NCBI GenBank assembly: GCA_022712845.1
Contig: JAFLJV010000171.1
Span: 1 to 17,481, forward strand
Direction of reading: 5' to 3'
Length of the DNA stretch: 17,481 bases
From: Sulfurimonas sp.
GTDB taxonomy: Bacteria > Campylobacterota > Campylobacteria > Campylobacterales > Sulfurimonadaceae
The notes beneath the pieces were generated by a model, which did no database searches, was not told where the DNA came from, and worked only from the letters and a program-made list of their open reading frames with translations. The position numbers and the translations under genes were made by a program. Positions within the stretch are counted from its first letter, which is position 1. Each line of letters opens with the position of its first letter. Of this stretch, positions 16,430 to 17,481 are shown piece after piece.

Positions 16430-17140
16430 ATGTCAAAAATCATAATATTTAGCGGTGCTGGAATAAGTGCAGAATCTGGAATAAGTACATTTAGAGATAG
16501 TGGTGGGCTTTGGGAAGAGTATGATGTCAGTGTTGTATGTAATCATGATAGTTTAGAAAAGAATGAATCACTTACCATAGAATTTTATGATAAAAGAAGA
16601 GCAGACTTAGAAGATAAAGAGCCAAACTATGCCCATGATCTTATCGCTGATTTAAAAAACAAATACCCTGATGATATAGCTGTTATAACTCAAAATGTAG
16701 ATAATTTTTTTGAAGAAGCTGGATTAAAACAAGAAGATGTGATTCACTTACATGGTTTTATGAATGAAGTGAGATGTCAAGAGTGTCATAAGACTGTAAA
16801 TATTGGGTATAAAAGTTTATATGATTCGAATAATGGTTTTTGTAAGCCTTGTGGAGCAAAACTAAGACCAAATATTGTATTTTTTGGAGAAGCTGCTCCT
16901 ATGTATGAGGTACTAAACCAAGAAGTACAAGATTGTGAGTTTTTTATAGTGATAGGAACAAGTGGAAATGTTGTTGGAGTAAATATGATTGCAGGATTTG
17001 CTGATAAGTCTATACTAAATAATTATGAACCAAGTGAGGCAATAGATGATTCACTTTTTGATAAAGTTTTGTATAAAAAAGCAACTGATGCTATAGAAGA
17101 GATAGCTCAAGATGTTGAAGAGTTTTTAAGTGGACAATAA
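16430..17140 (+). CDS. cobB: Sirtuin, NAD-dependent protein deacylase (CobB-like, class III)
   Basis: 236 aa cytoplasmic enzyme that uses NAD+ to remove acyl groups from protein lysines. Motifs in order: GAGISAESGISTFRD at 9-23 (NAD binding), TQNVDNFFEEAG at 87-98, catalytic H108 in HLHG, zinc ligands C116, C119, C138 and C141, NIVFFGE at 148-154, and GTSGN, the NAD-contacting segment, near 182. Y53 and R56 form the Tyr-x-x-Arg signature of class III sirtuins (SIRT5 and E. coli CobB), which marks preference for acidic acyl groups such as succinyl; whether this protein shows that activity is inference. ATG 16430 has AAAGG 7 bp upstream. It is likely transcribed from its own promoter and converges on miaA. 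Confidence 0.93.
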   Translation: MSKIIIFSGAGISAESGISTFRDSGGLWEEYDVSVVCNHDSLEKNESLTIEFYDKRRADLEDKEPNYAHDLIADLKNKYPDDIAVITQNVDNFFEEAGLKQEDVIHLHGFMNEVRCQECHKTVNIGYKSLYDSNNGFCKPCGAKLRPNIVFFGEAAPMYEVLNQEVQDCEFFIVIGTSGNVVGVNMIAGFADKSILNNYEPSEAIDDSLFDKVLYKKATDAIEEIAQDVEEFLSGQ

Positions 17141-17171
17141 GTTTAGATATCTTATAAAAATATCTAAACTT
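17139..17171. terminator. Shared inverted-repeat terminator between convergent cobB and miaA
   Basis: A perfect 12-bp inverted repeat (17139-17150 with 17160-17171) encloses a 9-nt loop and touches the stop codons of both genes. It works symmetrically on both strands. It contains only two G-C pairs and lacks a long T-run on either side, so strength is uncertain, but the position between converging genes supports a bidirectional role. Confidence 0.55.
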
Positions 17172-17481
17172 TAAAATAACATATTTAAAATAATCTCTTC
17201 TAATTTTTCAAGTGGTGCATTTGTAATGTTATCAAACTGAGTACGATTAAAAGTTTGCTGTCTTTTTGCAAGTTGTGCCGTATGAGTTGAGATATTTTCA
17301 CACATCTCTTCTTTACTCACTTTACCATCAAGATACTCTAAAACTTCCACTATTCCTATAGAACCCATAGAGTGAGGAAACCTTGTATATTTATGTTCCA
17401 AATAACACACTTCATCAATTAGTCCAAGTTCTAACATTTTAGCTATTCGTTTTGAGATTCTCTCTCTTAAAATATCTCTAC
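17171..17481 (-). CDS. miaA: tRNA dimethylallyltransferase, C-terminal part (partial)
   Basis: The reading frame is open from the right window edge to the stop at 17171-17173, giving the last 102 residues of a protein that starts outside the window. The visible sequence has the MiaA C-terminal pattern: an R.RI..R...MLELGLIDEV helix, then SIGIVEVLEYLDGKVS, and THTAQLAKRQQTFNRTQF, the basic helix that grips the tRNA anticodon arm. MiaA adds a dimethylallyl group to A37 of tRNAs reading UNN codons. The ATP-binding P-loop and the catalytic core are not in the window. The gene is on the minus strand and converges on cobB with a 30-bp spacer. The ATG at 17437 is internal and not the start. Confidence 0.88.
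   Translation of the reverse strand, partial: RDILRERISKRIAKMLELGLIDEVCYLEHKYTRFPHSMGSIGIVEVLEYLDGKVSKEEMCENISTHTAQLAKRQQTFNRTQFDNITNAPLEKLEEIILNMLF

Overview
The window is AT-rich DNA that looks like a member of the Campylobacterota (the former Epsilonproteobacteria). The signs are a complex I operon with tandem nuoG genes and a GltD-like flavoprotein next to them, a Campylobacter-type flagellar disk gene (pflA) directly after nuoN, and A/T-biased codon use. Genus cannot be fixed from this sequence; a Sulfurimonas/Sulfurovum/Arcobacter-type organism is the best guess.

Positions 1-13463 hold the distal part of a respiratory complex I (nuo) operon, all on the + strand with overlaps or gaps of about 0-15 bp. 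The order is: 3' part of a GltD-like FAD/NAD(P) oxidoreductase, nuoG1, nuoG2, nuoH, nuoI, nuoJ, nuoK, nuoL, nuoM, nuoN. nuoA-D, and whatever stands in for nuoE/F, would lie upstream of the window. Electrons would enter through the GltD-like flavoprotein and/or the paired NuoG proteins, pass NuoI, and reduce quinone at the NuoH side. NuoH/J/K/L/M/N form the proton-translocating membrane arm. Both NuoG copies keep all cysteines for the [2Fe-2S] cluster, the His/Cys3 cluster, the N7-type cluster and a full eight-Cys pair of [4Fe-4S] motifs, one cluster more than in E. coli or Thermus NuoG.

Positions 13464-13595 are a compact intergenic stretch with three hairpins, followed by pflA (TTG start, signal peptide, TPR-rich). 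PflA is a periplasmic scaffold of the flagellar motor. The nuoN-pflA neighbourhood is the same as in Campylobacter jejuni and places a proton-motive-force producer next to a proton-motive-force consumer.

Positions 15966-16429 hold no large gene. They contain a 45-codon small gene for a predicted exported peptide, with its own promoter-like sequence and leader hairpins. After it comes a run of related 15-bp direct and inverted repeats that can fold into competing hairpins. The promoter of a sirtuin gene (cobB-like, 16430-17140) lies next. cobB converges on the 3' part of miaA (minus strand, running off the right edge), with a 12-bp inverted repeat between them acting as a likely shared terminator.

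I saw no mobile element, CRISPR array, tRNA or rRNA. The parts most worth attention are the unusual electron-input module of complex I, the small secreted peptide with its flanking RNA structures, and the structured nuoN-pflA spacer.
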